A stretch of 64,000 nucleotides of DNA from SZAS-79 sp964599095 (GCA_964599095.1 CAZREB010000001.1:186001-250000), one strand, 5' to 3'; shown: positions 17,004 through 26,902, counted from the stretch's first letter. The notes: generated from the letters alone by a model not told the origin. Translations and numbers: made by a program.

Positions 17004-17732
17004 ATGGCGGTCCGAGACCTGAATTCCGAGTATCAGGATCTTCCCGACCGTAAGTATGCGTACGAGTTCGACTACGTGCTACGACGATACATCATGAAGA
17101 CGCTTGAGCCCTATTTTTCCGGCACCCGCGCGCTGGAGCTGGGATGTTACGAAGGCGAATTCACGAAACTTATCCTCGAACGTTTTGCCTCGGTGACGGT
17201 CGTGGAGGGCTCGAGCGAGCTTCTAGAGAAAGCTAGCCAGAACGTGGGCGGGAAGGCGACATTCATCCATTCCCTCTTCGAGAATGTGGAGCTCGAGGGA
17301 GCTTTCGAAGCAATCTTCCTGGTTCATACGATCGAGCATCTAGATCACCCGGTCGGGGTACTCAAGCGTATCAAAGGCTGGTTGTCGGATCGGGGACGGC
17401 TCTTCTTAGTCGCCCCAAACGCGAATGCGCCTTCGCGCCAGATCGCCGTCGGTATGGGGCTGATTGGGCACAATGCGGCGGTCACAGAGGGAGAAAAGCT
17501 GCACGGCCACCGGCGCACTTATTCCTTGGATACGCTCGAGGCCACGGCGCGCAAATCGGGACTGAGCATAGTCGGTCGCGGGGGCGTAATGTTCAAGCCG
17601 TTGGCGAACTACCAGTTGGACAAGGCGCTGGCTGCCGGAATCATCGACGAATCATTTCTCGAAGGTTGCCACCGGCTCGGCATGATTTATCCGGACCTGT
17701 GCGCCAGCATCTATTTGGTTGCCTCGCGATGA
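17004..17732 (+). CDS. Class I SAM-dependent methyltransferase
   Basis: 242 residues. Motif I is ALELGCYEGEFTKLIL, the acidic loop is VTVVEGSSELLEKA, and motif II/III is FLVHTIEHLDHPVGVLKRI followed by GRLFLVAPNANAPSRQ, the UbiE/methyltransf_11-type pattern. There is no signal peptide or membrane segment. The substrate is unknown; the context suggests a sugar or sugar-bearing intermediate. It starts 3 bp after the oxygenase stop and is followed by a 104-bp spacer before the acyltransferase gene. Confidence 0.78.
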   Translation: MAVRDLNSEYQDLPDRKYAYEFDYVLRRYIMKTLEPYFSGTRALELGCYEGEFTKLILERFASVTVVEGSSELLEKASQNVGGKATFIHSLFENVELEGAFEAIFLVHTIEHLDHPVGVLKRIKGWLSDRGRLFLVAPNANAPSRQIAVGMGLIGHNAAVTEGEKLHGHRRTYSLDTLEATARKSGLSIVGRGGVMFKPLANYQLDKALAAGIIDESFLEGCHRLGMIYPDLCASIYLVASR

Positions 17733-17836
17733 GCAAGGTAATACCGCTGATCGTGATCGGATCATGCAGGACGTCACCAAGAGTCAATTCCGAACGGGCG
17801 AAACAGCGGTGATGCCCATGCAATGGAGTGGTCCAC

Positions 17837-18496
17837 ATGGCTAAGGTCATAATTTTTGGCGCAAGGGACTACGCGGAGCTTGCCTGCTACTACCTGAGGC
17901 ACGATTCCCCGCATGACGTTGTCGCGTTTAGCGTTCATCGTCATTTCATGCCAGAGCCTGGCATGCTATGCGATCTGCCGATCGTACCTTTCGAAGATGT
18001 GGTGACTCTATTCCCGCCACAGCACTATCGATTCCTTGCGCCGATGACTGCAAAGAATATGAACCGTGACCGTCAGTTGATTTATGAAACCATCAAGGGC
18101 AAGGGATATCAGTGCATTAGCTATGTGAGCAGCAGGGCCACGGTTTTCGAAAATGAAATCGGGGACAATTGCCTCATCCTTGAAGACAATACTCTCCAGC
18201 CATTTACAAAGATTGGAAATAATGTCGTTCTCTGGAGCGGCAATCATGTCGGCCATCACGGGATCATTCGCGATCACGTTACTTTCACATCGCACGTCGT
18301 AATGTCTGGGCACTGCGATATCGGGTCGTTTAGCTACCTTGGGGTAAATTCTACAATCAAGAACGGCGTGCGAATCGCCGAGGGAACCTTTGTCCAGATG
18401 GCAGCTTCGATTGAAAGAGACACCGACGCGTGGGGCGTATACAGGGGATCTCCCGCCGAGAAATTGAAAATCCCGAGCACGCGATTGAGAATGTAA
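17837..18496 (+). CDS. Sugar O/N-acyltransferase with left-handed beta-helix (NeuD/PglD-like)
   Basis: 219 residues. A small Rossmann-like N-terminal domain (KVIIFGARDYAELACYYL) is followed by hexapeptide repeats forming a left-handed helix (VFENEIGDNCLILEDN, IGNNVVLWSGNHVGHHG, SHVVMSGHCDIG). The catalytic-type His lies in the GHHGIIRDH segment. Relatives acetylate NDP-amino sugars or sialic acids. ATG 17837 is preferred over GTG 17828 because GGAG at 17825-17828 is spaced correctly for it. It is the last gene of the plus-strand block. The next gene converges from the other strand 115 bp away. Confidence 0.8.
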   Translation: MAKVIIFGARDYAELACYYLRHDSPHDVVAFSVHRHFMPEPGMLCDLPIVPFEDVVTLFPPQHYRFLAPMTAKNMNRDRQLIYETIKGKGYQCISYVSSRATVFENEIGDNCLILEDNTLQPFTKIGNNVVLWSGNHVGHHGIIRDHVTFTSHVVMSGHCDIGSFSYLGVNSTIKNGVRIAEGTFVQMAASIERDTDAWGVYRGSPAEKLKIPSTRLRM

Positions 18497-18611
18497 CGTT
18501 CAATTTGCAGACGACCAAAAGCCACTGATCTCAGATTCCAATGAAGGATTGAACTAAGTAGCTCTAGTGGACGGCTCTTGAGTTTGCTTTTTCGCGGTTG
18601 AAAATCCCATT

Positions 18612-20510
18612 TTAAGAAGATTCATATGCGGAAAACGCACGACGCTGCGCAACGGTCCAATATCGTCTACTTACCCGCTGGATCGCTTCGTGATTCGCGT
18701 AGGCGAACCAAATCGCATCCGCAAAGTCGGTCGAATAATCATTCCCCGGCCGATCACTGAAGATCTTTTCTATCTCTAGGTGGTTCAGCATCCGTGCGAT
18801 TTCTACGCGCACGGAATCGTCGTTAATGAGTCGCAGGGCCGCGCTTTCGTAGTCGACGACGTCGCGGGCAATGAGCCACTCCGGCATCCCCACCGCCCGC
18901 ATCATTGCCGAATCCATTTGGCTATGCACCTCCAAACCCTCTAGCGTCACCATGGGAATGCAGAGCTTCATCGTATCCATGTTGGTGTTGGTCCCTCCGA
19001 ACGGGAAGGTGCTCAGATGGATATCGCATCCGGCCAGGTTGCGCAGGTACCTGTTGTAGTCGTCGGTCGGATAAACGATGGCGTCCGGCAGCCAGCGGCG
19101 GATCTCCAGCGTCGTCACATGATGCCAAAGGCCCGAAAGGTTGGGGAAGAAATGGAACTCCAGCTTGCGACGGCTCTGCCTGGCGAGGTTCCGGCATACC
19201 CCGAGGAACGGAGCATTCAGCTTTGCCACCATTGAAGGTACCGCGATGCGCAGCACATCGGGCTTTTCGCGTATCACCGGTTCCGGGAAGTCGGCATCGT
19301 AACGGCTCACCATCGTCTGGCTTCCCGAAACCAGGAACGCGATCTCCTGCAGCGTCGAGGGGTGGCCTGGCAATGTTTCCGAGGTCAGGACGTAGTCTAT
19401 GGTCTCGGACATCGAGGTTGCGGGATGGCCCAAAGCCATGAACTGGATCGGGGCCAGCCGGATCGAGGACATGGCCACCCAGTTGGTGGACATTCCGAGG
19501 CTCGGATAGAAGACGACGTCCGGATTCAGCGATCGGATGCTCCCGACGAAATCATGCATGTTCGCCACCCCTTCGTCGAACATCATCACGTCGTCGAACA
19601 ATTGCCTGGAGATATCGTCCAGCGCATCCATGCCGCAAATCGCGACCAGCCTGAATCTCTCGCGCAGCCGGCGCATCGCCAGTGCGTTGCACCGGTACAT
19701 CGCATGGCGCGAACCGAATGCCTCGAGAGGGACCAGCATCGTCGGGTGCGCCTTGAGCTCGCGCACTTCAGGAAATGACGGAACCGGCACATACGTCTCG
19801 AGGAGACTGCGCATCATCCGGTTGAACGACCGTTTGATCTCGTGCTTCGTCCGGCTCTCGGCGTAGCTCGCGCACATGTAGGAGCTGACCATCGCATGCA
19901 CCATACGCTCCCTGAGTTCGGCGCCTTCGAGCAAGCGCCCCAGGCCGAGCAATCTCTCCCGGCGCTTGTGTTGCATCGGCGAGATCACGATCGTCCCGGC
20001 GAGCATTCCCAGGAGCGCGGGCAATGCCCGTCGCGGGTCGATTCGGATCGTCTGCTCGAAGTCCAGCTCGAAACCCGAGTCGAGCGAATACAGCACCAGC
20101 AGCCTGCCGATGCCCTCGGAGCTGGTGAGTTCCATCTTCCCCGGATCGTTCGGATTGGGCGTTCCAAACTGGCGCAGGAGATGGTCGGCGCTCCCGAACA
20201 CGCTCGCGCGAAAGATGGCGCTGAGCGTCGCGTGCTCGACGGCCAGGAGATCGAACCCTTCCTGCGACAACGTAAACAAGGGGTCGCAAAGAAGGGCGCC
20301 GATCGCAGCGGCCAGCCGCGAGTAGAGTTCTTCGCGACTTTTGCCGACATAGGCGTCCGCCGGGAATTCGAGGTTCTGCTTGAAGAGCCGGATGAGGCTC
20401 AGCAATTCCCTTACGGCGTCCTCGTACCTCCGGCTGTAAACGAGGCTTTCGAAGGCCTCGAGATCGACGCCCCCGGGCGAGGCTGCAGCTTCAGGATTCG
20501 CAGCTGACAT
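18612..20510 (-). CDS. HMW1C-like cytosolic glycosyltransferase (GT41), island paralog 3
   Basis: 632 residues from ATG 20510 (a GTG at 20543 would add 11). Architecture is as in the other island copies: helical N-terminal half, then GT-B. Motifs: HAMYR (H269), ALGHPATS (H362), AVPSMVAKLN (K430), STFPFGGTNTNMD (N508, D512) and GMPEWLIAR. The expected UDP-sugar contacts are all present. It is very similar to paralog 4 just upstream (shared LTSETLPG and KLCIPMVTLEG), pointing to tandem duplication. It is the last gene of the ten-gene minus-strand operon and overlaps the upstream gene's end by 20 bp. All four copies end in a shared R-R-(F/Y)-W-x-V motif. Confidence 0.85.
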   Translation of the reverse strand: MSAANPEAAASPGGVDLEAFESLVYSRRYEDAVRELLSLIRLFKQNLEFPADAYVGKSREELYSRLAAAIGALLCDPLFTLSQEGFDLLAVEHATLSAIFRASVFGSADHLLRQFGTPNPNDPGKMELTSSEGIGRLLVLYSLDSGFELDFEQTIRIDPRRALPALLGMLAGTIVISPMQHKRRERLLGLGRLLEGAELRERMVHAMVSSYMCASYAESRTKHEIKRSFNRMMRSLLETYVPVPSFPEVRELKAHPTMLVPLEAFGSRHAMYRCNALAMRRLRERFRLVAICGMDALDDISRQLFDDVMMFDEGVANMHDFVGSIRSLNPDVVFYPSLGMSTNWVAMSSIRLAPIQFMALGHPATSMSETIDYVLTSETLPGHPSTLQEIAFLVSGSQTMVSRYDADFPEPVIREKPDVLRIAVPSMVAKLNAPFLGVCRNLARQSRRKLEFHFFPNLSGLWHHVTTLEIRRWLPDAIVYPTDDYNRYLRNLAGCDIHLSTFPFGGTNTNMDTMKLCIPMVTLEGLEVHSQMDSAMMRAVGMPEWLIARDVVDYESAALRLINDDSVRVEIARMLNHLEIEKIFSDRPGNDYSTDFADAIWFAYANHEAIQRVSRRYWTVAQRRAFSAYESS

Positions 20511-22431
20511 CTTCTGCCGTTTCGACACCGCCCTGGAAACCACGGCGCTCGGCGACCGTCCAATATCGCCTGCCAGAATTCCGGATCCTTTCGTGATTCA
20601 GGTAGATGAACCAGGCCGCTTCGGCGAAATCGGTCGAATACTCGTTCCCAGGCCGGTCGCTGAAGACGTTCTCGATATCCAAGCTGGCTAGCACCCGCGC
20701 GAGGGCCACCCGCTCCCGATCGTTGTCGATGAGTCGCAGGGCCGCGCTTTCGAACCCTTCAGGATCGCGTGTAATGAGCCACTCGGGCAGTCCGACCGCT
20801 CGCATCATCGCCGCGTCCATCTGGCTGTGGACTTCCCGCCCTTCAAGCGTGACCATGGGGATGCACAGCTTCATCGTATCCATATTGGTGTTGGTTCCGC
20901 CGAACGGGAAGGTGCTCAGGTGGACGTCGCAGCGTGCGAGGTTCCGCAGGTACCTGTTGTAGTCGTCGGATTGATAAACGATGGCTTCCGGCAGCCAACG
21001 GCGGATCTCCAGGGTCGTTACGTAGTGCCACAGGCCGGCGACGCTGGGGAAAAAGTGAAACTCCAGCCTGCGGCAGCTCAGCCCGGCCAGGTTCCGGCAA
21101 ACCTGCATGAACCGCGGATTCAGCTTTGCGACCATCGATGGCACCGCGATGCGCAGCACCTCGGGCGCGTCGCGGATTTCCGGCGCCGGAAAATCCGCAT
21201 CGTCTCGCCTCACCATCGTTTGGTTGCCGGAAACAAGGAAGACGGTTTCGTTCAACGTCGAAGGATCGCCCGGCAGCGTTTCCGACGTGAGGACGTAGTC
21301 GATCGCCTCGGACATCGAGCTGGCAGGATGGCCAAGCGCCATCATCTGGATCGGCGCCAGCCGGACCGAGGACAGGGCCATCCAATACGGTGACATGCCC
21401 AGACTCGGATAAAAGATGATGTCCGGCCCCGTAGACGCAATCTGTTCCAGCAGTTCCCGATAGTCCAATTGCTTTGATGGGAGAACCACTGTTTCGTCGA
21501 ACAATCGGCTGGAGACTTCATCCATATCCGTCTCGCCGCCCATCAGCACGAGCTTGAACCTGTCGCGCAATTTCCTGATCGCAGGCGCATTGCAGCGGTA
21601 CATCGCGTGCCGGGAGCCAAAAGCATCTACCGGGACCAGCATTGTCGGCCGAGCCTTCAGTTCACGCCCGCCAGCAAACGCGGGCAAGGCGGCGCGGGAT
21701 TGGATCAACCGGCGCGCCATCCCATTGAATTGCCTCTTGATCTCATGCTTCGTATCGCTCTCGGCGTAGCTGCAGTACATGTACGCGTCCGCCATTGCAA
21801 GAAGCATGTGGCTTTCGACTTCGACCTGGTCGAACAAGCGCCCGAGTTTCAGCAATCTTTCCCGACGCAAGTGATGCGCTGTCGATAGCACCACCTGGGC
21901 GGCGAGCATCCCGAGAAAGGCCGCGAGGGCTCGCCGCGGATCGAATCGAATCGCCTGCTCAAAGTCCAGCTCGAATCCCGAGTCCAGCGAATACAACATC
22001 AGCAACCTGCCAATGCCTTCGGGCGTCACGAACGCCAGCCTGCGCGGATCGCCCGGCTCGCGAATCCCGAACTGGCAGATCAAGTGGTCTGCGTTGCCGA
22101 ATACGCTCGCCCTGAATATTGCGCTGAGTGCAGCGTGCTCGACGCAAAGGCGATCGAGTCCCTCCTGTGAAAGCGTGAAGGTCGGGTCGCAGAGGAGTGC
22201 TCCAATTGCGGCTGCAAGCCGCGAATAGAGGATGCGGCGCGTTCCGTCGTCAAATGGGTACCCGACGAACTCCTTGCCCCTCTTCAATCTATTCAATGCG
22301 ACGTGCAGCGCCCGGACAGCGTCTTCGTACTGGCGCCGGTAAGCGAAAGTTTCGAACTCCTCCAGATCTACGTCTGAGAGGACTGTGGCCAGCACCTTCG
22401 TCCCAAGTCGGACGTCAACCACGTCCGCCAT
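20491..22431 (-). CDS. HMW1C-like cytosolic glycosyltransferase (GT41), island paralog 4
   Basis: 646 residues. The ATG at 22431 is chosen because a strong ribosome site (AAGGAGG) ends 3 bp upstream; a longer frame to 22560 would run deep into the DegT gene. Motifs: HAMYR (H275), ALGHPASS (H368), AVPSMVAKLN (K436), STFPFGGTNTNMD (N514, D518) and GLPEWLITR. It is therefore a potentially active GT41 enzyme of the HMW1C type with an N-terminal helical domain. No HMW1A/HMW1B-type adhesin and secretion partner lies nearby, so the acceptor must be encoded elsewhere or differ from the Haemophilus system. The start overlaps the DegT gene's end by 17 bp. Confidence 0.86.
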   Translation of the reverse strand: MADVVDVRLGTKVLATVLSDVDLEEFETFAYRRQYEDAVRALHVALNRLKRGKEFVGYPFDDGTRRILYSRLAAAIGALLCDPTFTLSQEGLDRLCVEHAALSAIFRASVFGNADHLICQFGIREPGDPRRLAFVTPEGIGRLLMLYSLDSGFELDFEQAIRFDPRRALAAFLGMLAAQVVLSTAHHLRRERLLKLGRLFDQVEVESHMLLAMADAYMYCSYAESDTKHEIKRQFNGMARRLIQSRAALPAFAGGRELKARPTMLVPVDAFGSRHAMYRCNAPAIRKLRDRFKLVLMGGETDMDEVSSRLFDETVVLPSKQLDYRELLEQIASTGPDIIFYPSLGMSPYWMALSSVRLAPIQMMALGHPASSMSEAIDYVLTSETLPGDPSTLNETVFLVSGNQTMVRRDDADFPAPEIRDAPEVLRIAVPSMVAKLNPRFMQVCRNLAGLSCRRLEFHFFPSVAGLWHYVTTLEIRRWLPEAIVYQSDDYNRYLRNLARCDVHLSTFPFGGTNTNMDTMKLCIPMVTLEGREVHSQMDAAMMRAVGLPEWLITRDPEGFESAALRLIDNDRERVALARVLASLDIENVFSDRPGNEYSTDFAEAAWFIYLNHERIRNSGRRYWTVAERRGFQGGVETAEDVSCES

Positions 22432-23587
22432 TCCCCTCCTTTGGCTCACATTCTGAAATAAAATCTCTAAGTGCGGAAACAACGCGGTGAACAGACCCGG
22501 GTTGAAGATGAAGATGAAACGGGAGCGCGAGCAAACGCTCGCCCAGCATCGAGCAAACATCCAACTCGCCGGTCACGGGAAAATGCGAAAAACTCGGATG
22601 TGTGTGAAGCGGCGGGCAATACCAACGACGCGTCCCTATGCCTTTCGCACCGAGCGCCTGAAACGCGGCGGCCGCTGTCGCGTACTGTGGAAGCAGCACT
22701 GGAAGAATGGAGTAAATCCCTCCTGCCGGCCTTGATTGAGTGCGCACGGTGGGGCAATAACGCTCAAGCTCGAACAGGTACTCCTCATGCAGGGCCGCGC
22801 GACGGGACGCCATTTCCTCCCAGCGCGCAAGAGCGGCAAGTCCGATGGCGGCGTGGTATTCGGAAAGCTTTGCATTCGTTCCCTCTTGGCTGAGGAGCCC
22901 TGTGGATCCGGCGGTCTTTTCGTCAAAGCACGAGGGGTTGATCCCGAAATTGCTGGCTTGGCGCACGAGATCGGCATAGCGTTGATCGGCCGAAAGCACC
23001 ATGCCGCCCTCGGCGGCAGCCAACGCCTTGGTAGCGTGCAAGCTGAACACGGTCACAAAGCGCTCGCCGCAGGTTTGATTCCCGTACGCACCCGCCGCAT
23101 CGATCACGACCGGCAAGCCGGTTTTTTTTGCAAATGAATCCCAGGCCTGCGCGTCGCACGGACAACCGTACGTGGCGACAGGCATGACAACGTCTACCCG
23201 TTCGCGGCCTATTGCGCTCTCGGCGATCTCGGGTGTCAGCAGTAATGAATCGGGGTCAATGTCGCAAAACAAGGGCACATGTCCAGCGCGCATCGCGGCA
23301 GTAGCGGTCGCCACAAATGTTAGGGAAGGCATCAATACGCGGCTTCCCGGGGGCAGGTCCAAGGCCATCAACGCGATTTCCAGGCCCAACGTCGCGTTGG
23401 CTACGCTTACGGCCCACTGCCGAGGCTGGCCGGCCTCGGCGAATCGTGACTCGATTCGTCCTTCAAGTTCCTGCGCCAACGGGCCGAAATTGGTGTACCA
23501 GCGCGCCTCGTCGATTCGTCGCAGGAATGGGAGCAACTCGTCGGCGGACGGCAGGTTGGGGACGAGCAGCGGAATCGTCATTGCCAT
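22415..23587 (-). CDS. DegT/DnrJ/EryC1 family PLP-dependent aminotransferase
   Basis: 390 residues of the fold-type I sugar aminotransferase family, which transaminates NDP-keto-sugars to amino sugars. Visible are RWYTNFGPLAQELE at the N-terminus, the cofactor Asp in PVVIDAAGAYG (D163), and the PLP Lys in FSLHATKALAAAEGG (K187). The last corresponds to the family's 'S-x-H-x-x-K' segment with GEGG changed to AEGG. C-terminal TRRWYCPPLHTHPSF fits substrate-binding loops. The presence of Lys187 argues for a real aminotransferase, not a PLP-type dehydratase. It lies between the TPR-OGT and HMW1C-like genes in the minus-strand operon. The product sugar is unknown. Confidence 0.85.
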   Translation of the reverse strand: MAMTIPLLVPNLPSADELLPFLRRIDEARWYTNFGPLAQELEGRIESRFAEAGQPRQWAVSVANATLGLEIALMALDLPPGSRVLMPSLTFVATATAAMRAGHVPLFCDIDPDSLLLTPEIAESAIGRERVDVVMPVATYGCPCDAQAWDSFAKKTGLPVVIDAAGAYGNQTCGERFVTVFSLHATKALAAAEGGMVLSADQRYADLVRQASNFGINPSCFDEKTAGSTGLLSQEGTNAKLSEYHAAIGLAALARWEEMASRRAALHEEYLFELERYCPTVRTQSRPAGGIYSILPVLLPQYATAAAAFQALGAKGIGTRRWYCPPLHTHPSFSHFPVTGELDVCSMLGERLLALPFHLHLQPGSVHRVVSALRDFISECEPKEGNGGRG

Positions 23588-23642
23588 TTGGCGCAGGCTT
23601 TCATTCTATATGTGCTTGGTAAGGATACCTAACTCCACGCCG

Positions 23643-26159
23643 CTAAAGCACGATTGGTGTCTTTACGCCTGCGCGAAAGTCCGCCCACATGCGCTCGTAG
23701 ATCCGCTCTAGGTCCCGCGCGAACCTTTCGCTGTCAAAGAGCGCGCATGTCGATCGGGTAGCCACGAGCCTGGCCCTGAGCTCGATCAGCCGCACGGGAT
23801 CGGAGGCAAGATCGAGCGCGAGGTAGTAACACGCCTGCGGGCTATCGGTGATCAATTCAGGCAAGCCCGCGGCGCTCAGGATGCTGGCCGCCACCCTCGC
23901 GGCAAAAGTCTCGCCGATCCGGGTAACCAGCGGAACCCCGACCCACAGTGCATCGCTTGCAGTGGTATGAGACGTATACGGGAACGTGTCCAGTGCAAGG
24001 TCCGCCAGTTGCAGTCGGCCCAAATGCTCCGCCACCGGCAACCTGGGGGCAAAAACGAGGCGTTCCGGCGCCACGCCGCGGGCAACGGCTTCCTTGCGCA
24101 GGTTGTCCTGGACCACCAGGCTCTGCACGAGCAGCCAGAGGCAACTTCCGGGCACCGCCGCGAGCAGCCTGCACCACAGGTCGAAGACGTCCGGGGTGAT
24201 CTTGGACGTCTGGTTGAAACAGCAGAACACAAATCCCGTCGGGGGCAGCCCCGCCTGCTCCCGCGAGGGTCGTGGCGCAACCTGGCGACGCCTGTCGTTC
24301 GACTGGTAGCAGTTCGGCATCAATGCGAGCGTTTCGCTGAAATGCGAGGCATGCTTCAAAGGCGTCACGATCGGGTCGCCGATGATGTAGTCGACAAGGC
24401 CGGGAACGCCAATCGTTCCGGGATAGCCCAGCCAATTCACCTGAACCGGAGCCGGGCGCTGCGCCGGAATTTGCAGGCGTGTGCTGGTCGTGTACCCCAT
24501 CAGGTCGACGAGGATGTCGATCCCGTCGTCAAGGACCTGCTGCGCCGCAGCCTCTTGCGTGAATTCACGGACATCGCGAAACGTGTCGAATGCGGCTTGC
24601 ATGCGGGCACGCATGGCGCTCTGGTCGTCGTGCCCGTAGGAGTAGCCGAATATCTCGAAGCGCCCACGATCGTGCAATTCGATGATTTCGGCGAGAAGAT
24701 AGCTCACTGCATGCTCGCGGAAATCGGCCGACAGATAGCCTATCCTGATCCTGCCCTCCCGCCTGGGCATTCCTGCGTTCCAGAGCGGCCTGCGCGAGAG
24801 GTAGTCGCCGAGCCCGGCCTGGCCGAACTGCCTGGCGCAAGCAAGTTGCTCCGCCGCAGTCGAGTTCGGCAACGACAGGAACTGGAAAGGCGGCACCCGG
24901 CTCGACCCTTCTTCAGAGACCAGCTGTCGAAGCGCGTTGCTTTCCTGCTCGAGCCCGGACCACAGGCACAGGTGCTGGCGTCCATGCACCCGGAGGCTGC
25001 GCGCTTCGATGTAGTCGGGCTTTATCGCCAGGGCCCGTTCCAGGCTTTCGAGGGCCTCCTCCCTGCGCCCAAGGTCATTGAGGGTGATACCGCGGTTGTA
25101 TGCAGCCGAAGCGTAGTCCGGCTTGATTGCAAGGGCGCGGTCGTAGCAGGCCACCGCCTCCGCGAATCGCCTGAGTTGCCACAGGGCATTGCCCCGATTG
25201 TAGAAGGCGTCGGGATAGTCGAGTCGCGCCTGGAGCGCCGCGTCATACTCATCCAGCGCCTCGCGAAGGAAACCCTGGCCAGCGAGCATGTTGGCAAGGT
25301 TGTTGCGCGCTTCGGCGTGCTGCGGTGACAGTTGCAGCACCCTGCGATAGCCTGCAATGGCCTGCTCGGGCCTGCCGAGGGATTGAAGCGCAACGGCCCT
25401 GTTGTAGTGGGCCATCGCGAACCCCGGATCGAACTCAATTGCCTTTTCGTAACTGGCAACGGCCTCGGCCAGGCGCTCCTGTGTCTGGCGCACGACACCG
25501 ATGTTGAAATGCGCCGAAACGAAGCCCGGTGCGAGGTCGATGGCGCGCTGGTAACAGGCAAGGGCCTCTTCCAGGCGACCCCGATCCTTCAGGAAGTTGC
25601 CCAGGTTCAATAGGGCGTCCGGCTTGTCCGGTTTCACCTCGAGGGCGCGCCGGCAGGAGGCTTCGGCTTCTTCGGGCCGGCCGAGTTCCCAAAAAGCCAC
25701 GCCACGGTTGCAGAGGGCATCGGCATTTTCCGGTTCAAGCGCAAGCACCTGGTCGAAGCAAAGGATCGCCTCGGGAAACTGCCTGAGGGCCAGCAGGGCA
25801 TTGGCCAGGTTGTAGCGCGCCTGAACGTGCCCGGGCGACAGGGACAGGATATTTCGATAGCTTGCAATTGCCCCCTCGAAATCCTGCGTCGATTGCAGCG
25901 CCACTCCAAGGTTGTACTGCGCCGGCACGAATTGTGGGTCTAGCGACAAAGCTGTCCGGTAACCCGCTATTGCGTCTTCAAGCCGGCCTTGCGATTGGTG
26001 CGCCACACCGAGGTTGTAATGTCCTTGCGCATAGTCCGGTTTCAGCATCACCGCCTGGCCATAGGCGCCCATTGCGTCCTCGATACGCCCGACCCCCATG
26101 AGCGCATTGCCCAGGTTGTTGTACGCTTCGGCCAAGTCGGCCTCGGCCTGCTGCGTCAT
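23643..26159 (-). CDS. TPR-containing O-GlcNAc-transferase-like protein (SPINDLY/OGT, GT41)
   Basis: 838 residues. About eleven 34-residue TPRs (roughly 9-383) are followed by a GT-B catalytic region (about 465-830). OGT-type residues are all visible: IGYLSADFREH (H483), CCFNQTSKITP (K653) and FPYTSHTTASDALWVG (H731-T-T and D736) with GVPLVTRIGETFAARVAAS. The TPR superhelix in this family recruits protein substrates, so this is likely a protein O-glycosyltransferase of the cytosol. It starts with ATGA overlapping the upstream methyltransferase stop. The DegT gene follows after 55 bp. Bacterial relatives are often annotated only by domain, and their acceptors are mostly unknown. Confidence 0.88.
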   Translation of the reverse strand: MTQQAEADLAEAYNNLGNALMGVGRIEDAMGAYGQAVMLKPDYAQGHYNLGVAHQSQGRLEDAIAGYRTALSLDPQFVPAQYNLGVALQSTQDFEGAIASYRNILSLSPGHVQARYNLANALLALRQFPEAILCFDQVLALEPENADALCNRGVAFWELGRPEEAEASCRRALEVKPDKPDALLNLGNFLKDRGRLEEALACYQRAIDLAPGFVSAHFNIGVVRQTQERLAEAVASYEKAIEFDPGFAMAHYNRAVALQSLGRPEQAIAGYRRVLQLSPQHAEARNNLANMLAGQGFLREALDEYDAALQARLDYPDAFYNRGNALWQLRRFAEAVACYDRALAIKPDYASAAYNRGITLNDLGRREEALESLERALAIKPDYIEARSLRVHGRQHLCLWSGLEQESNALRQLVSEEGSSRVPPFQFLSLPNSTAAEQLACARQFGQAGLGDYLSRRPLWNAGMPRREGRIRIGYLSADFREHAVSYLLAEIIELHDRGRFEIFGYSYGHDDQSAMRARMQAAFDTFRDVREFTQEAAAQQVLDDGIDILVDLMGYTTSTRLQIPAQRPAPVQVNWLGYPGTIGVPGLVDYIIGDPIVTPLKHASHFSETLALMPNCYQSNDRRRQVAPRPSREQAGLPPTGFVFCCFNQTSKITPDVFDLWCRLLAAVPGSCLWLLVQSLVVQDNLRKEAVARGVAPERLVFAPRLPVAEHLGRLQLADLALDTFPYTSHTTASDALWVGVPLVTRIGETFAARVAASILSAAGLPELITDSPQACYYLALDLASDPVRLIELRARLVATRSTCALFDSERFARDLERIYERMWADFRAGVKTPIVL

Positions 26160-26902
26160 GCGGGGACGGCGCGGACCCAGAACTGCAAGGTTGCCAATTC
26201 CGCGACTTGCTCGTGCGTCTGGCCCTTGACGTGCAGGAAGTCGGAATCGATGTGGATTGGCGGCTGGGCCTTGAGACCCTCCAGCAGCTTTTCACACCGC
26301 GGGTCGAACCTGTGCAGGATCTGGTCCACGCGATAGCCGGTTTCCCCGAAAAGGCGCCGCACGCCGTTCAACGTGAAGAACCGAAGGTGGGTAATGTCGA
26401 GAATTCCGGCCTCGGCGTATTCGAAGTCCCCTTGGATCAGTTGCTCGAGCACCACCCAGTTCCGGATGTTGGGAATGCTGGCCAGTACGATCCCGCCGGG
26501 CCTCAGCAATTCGCGAAGGTTCTGCAGGGCTCTCCACGGGTCGTACATGTGCTCGAGCACGTCGGCCAGGACGATGACATCCGCGCTCCCATCCACAACG
26601 CCGGCCGACGCAAGATCAACGTCTTCGAGCTTGCCGGCCAGAACCTCGTCGAGAACCAGGCGCGCCTCGTTGGCGGCCTGCTCCAACGGCTCCACGCCCA
26701 CGACGCGGACACCCGGATACCGCGCCTTCAGTCGATGTCCTACCGCGCCGCAAAAGCAGCCTACATCGAGAACCAGCCCCGGCGGAGCCGTGATCAAATC
26801 CAGCAGGCCCTCGGGCACATAGCCTCGTATGAGCGATTTCCAGTGCGGGCCGCCGGGTTCGGCCAGCGAGCGCCACGCGGGGACCTTCTGTTGTGAATCC
26901 AT
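26156..26902 (-). CDS. Class I SAM-dependent methyltransferase
   Basis: 248 residues from ATG 26902; a longer in-frame extension to 27145 overlaps the preceding OGT-like gene and looks non-coding (Arg/Gly-rich). Motif I is LVLDVGCFCGAVGHRL, the acidic loop is VRVVGVEP, and motif II is VLADVLEHMYDPWRALQNL followed by GGIVLASIPNIRNW. This is the methyltransf_23 pattern often found next to OGT-like and glycan genes. The substrate is unknown. The stop overlaps the next gene's ATG (ATGA), so it is translationally coupled to the TPR-OGT gene, hinting that the two products act in one step series. Confidence 0.8.
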   Translation of the reverse strand: MDSQQKVPAWRSLAEPGGPHWKSLIRGYVPEGLLDLITAPPGLVLDVGCFCGAVGHRLKARYPGVRVVGVEPLEQAANEARLVLDEVLAGKLEDVDLASAGVVDGSADVIVLADVLEHMYDPWRALQNLRELLRPGGIVLASIPNIRNWVVLEQLIQGDFEYAEAGILDITHLRFFTLNGVRRLFGETGYRVDQILHRFDPRCEKLLEGLKAQPPIHIDSDFLHVKGQTHEQVAELATLQFWVRAVPA

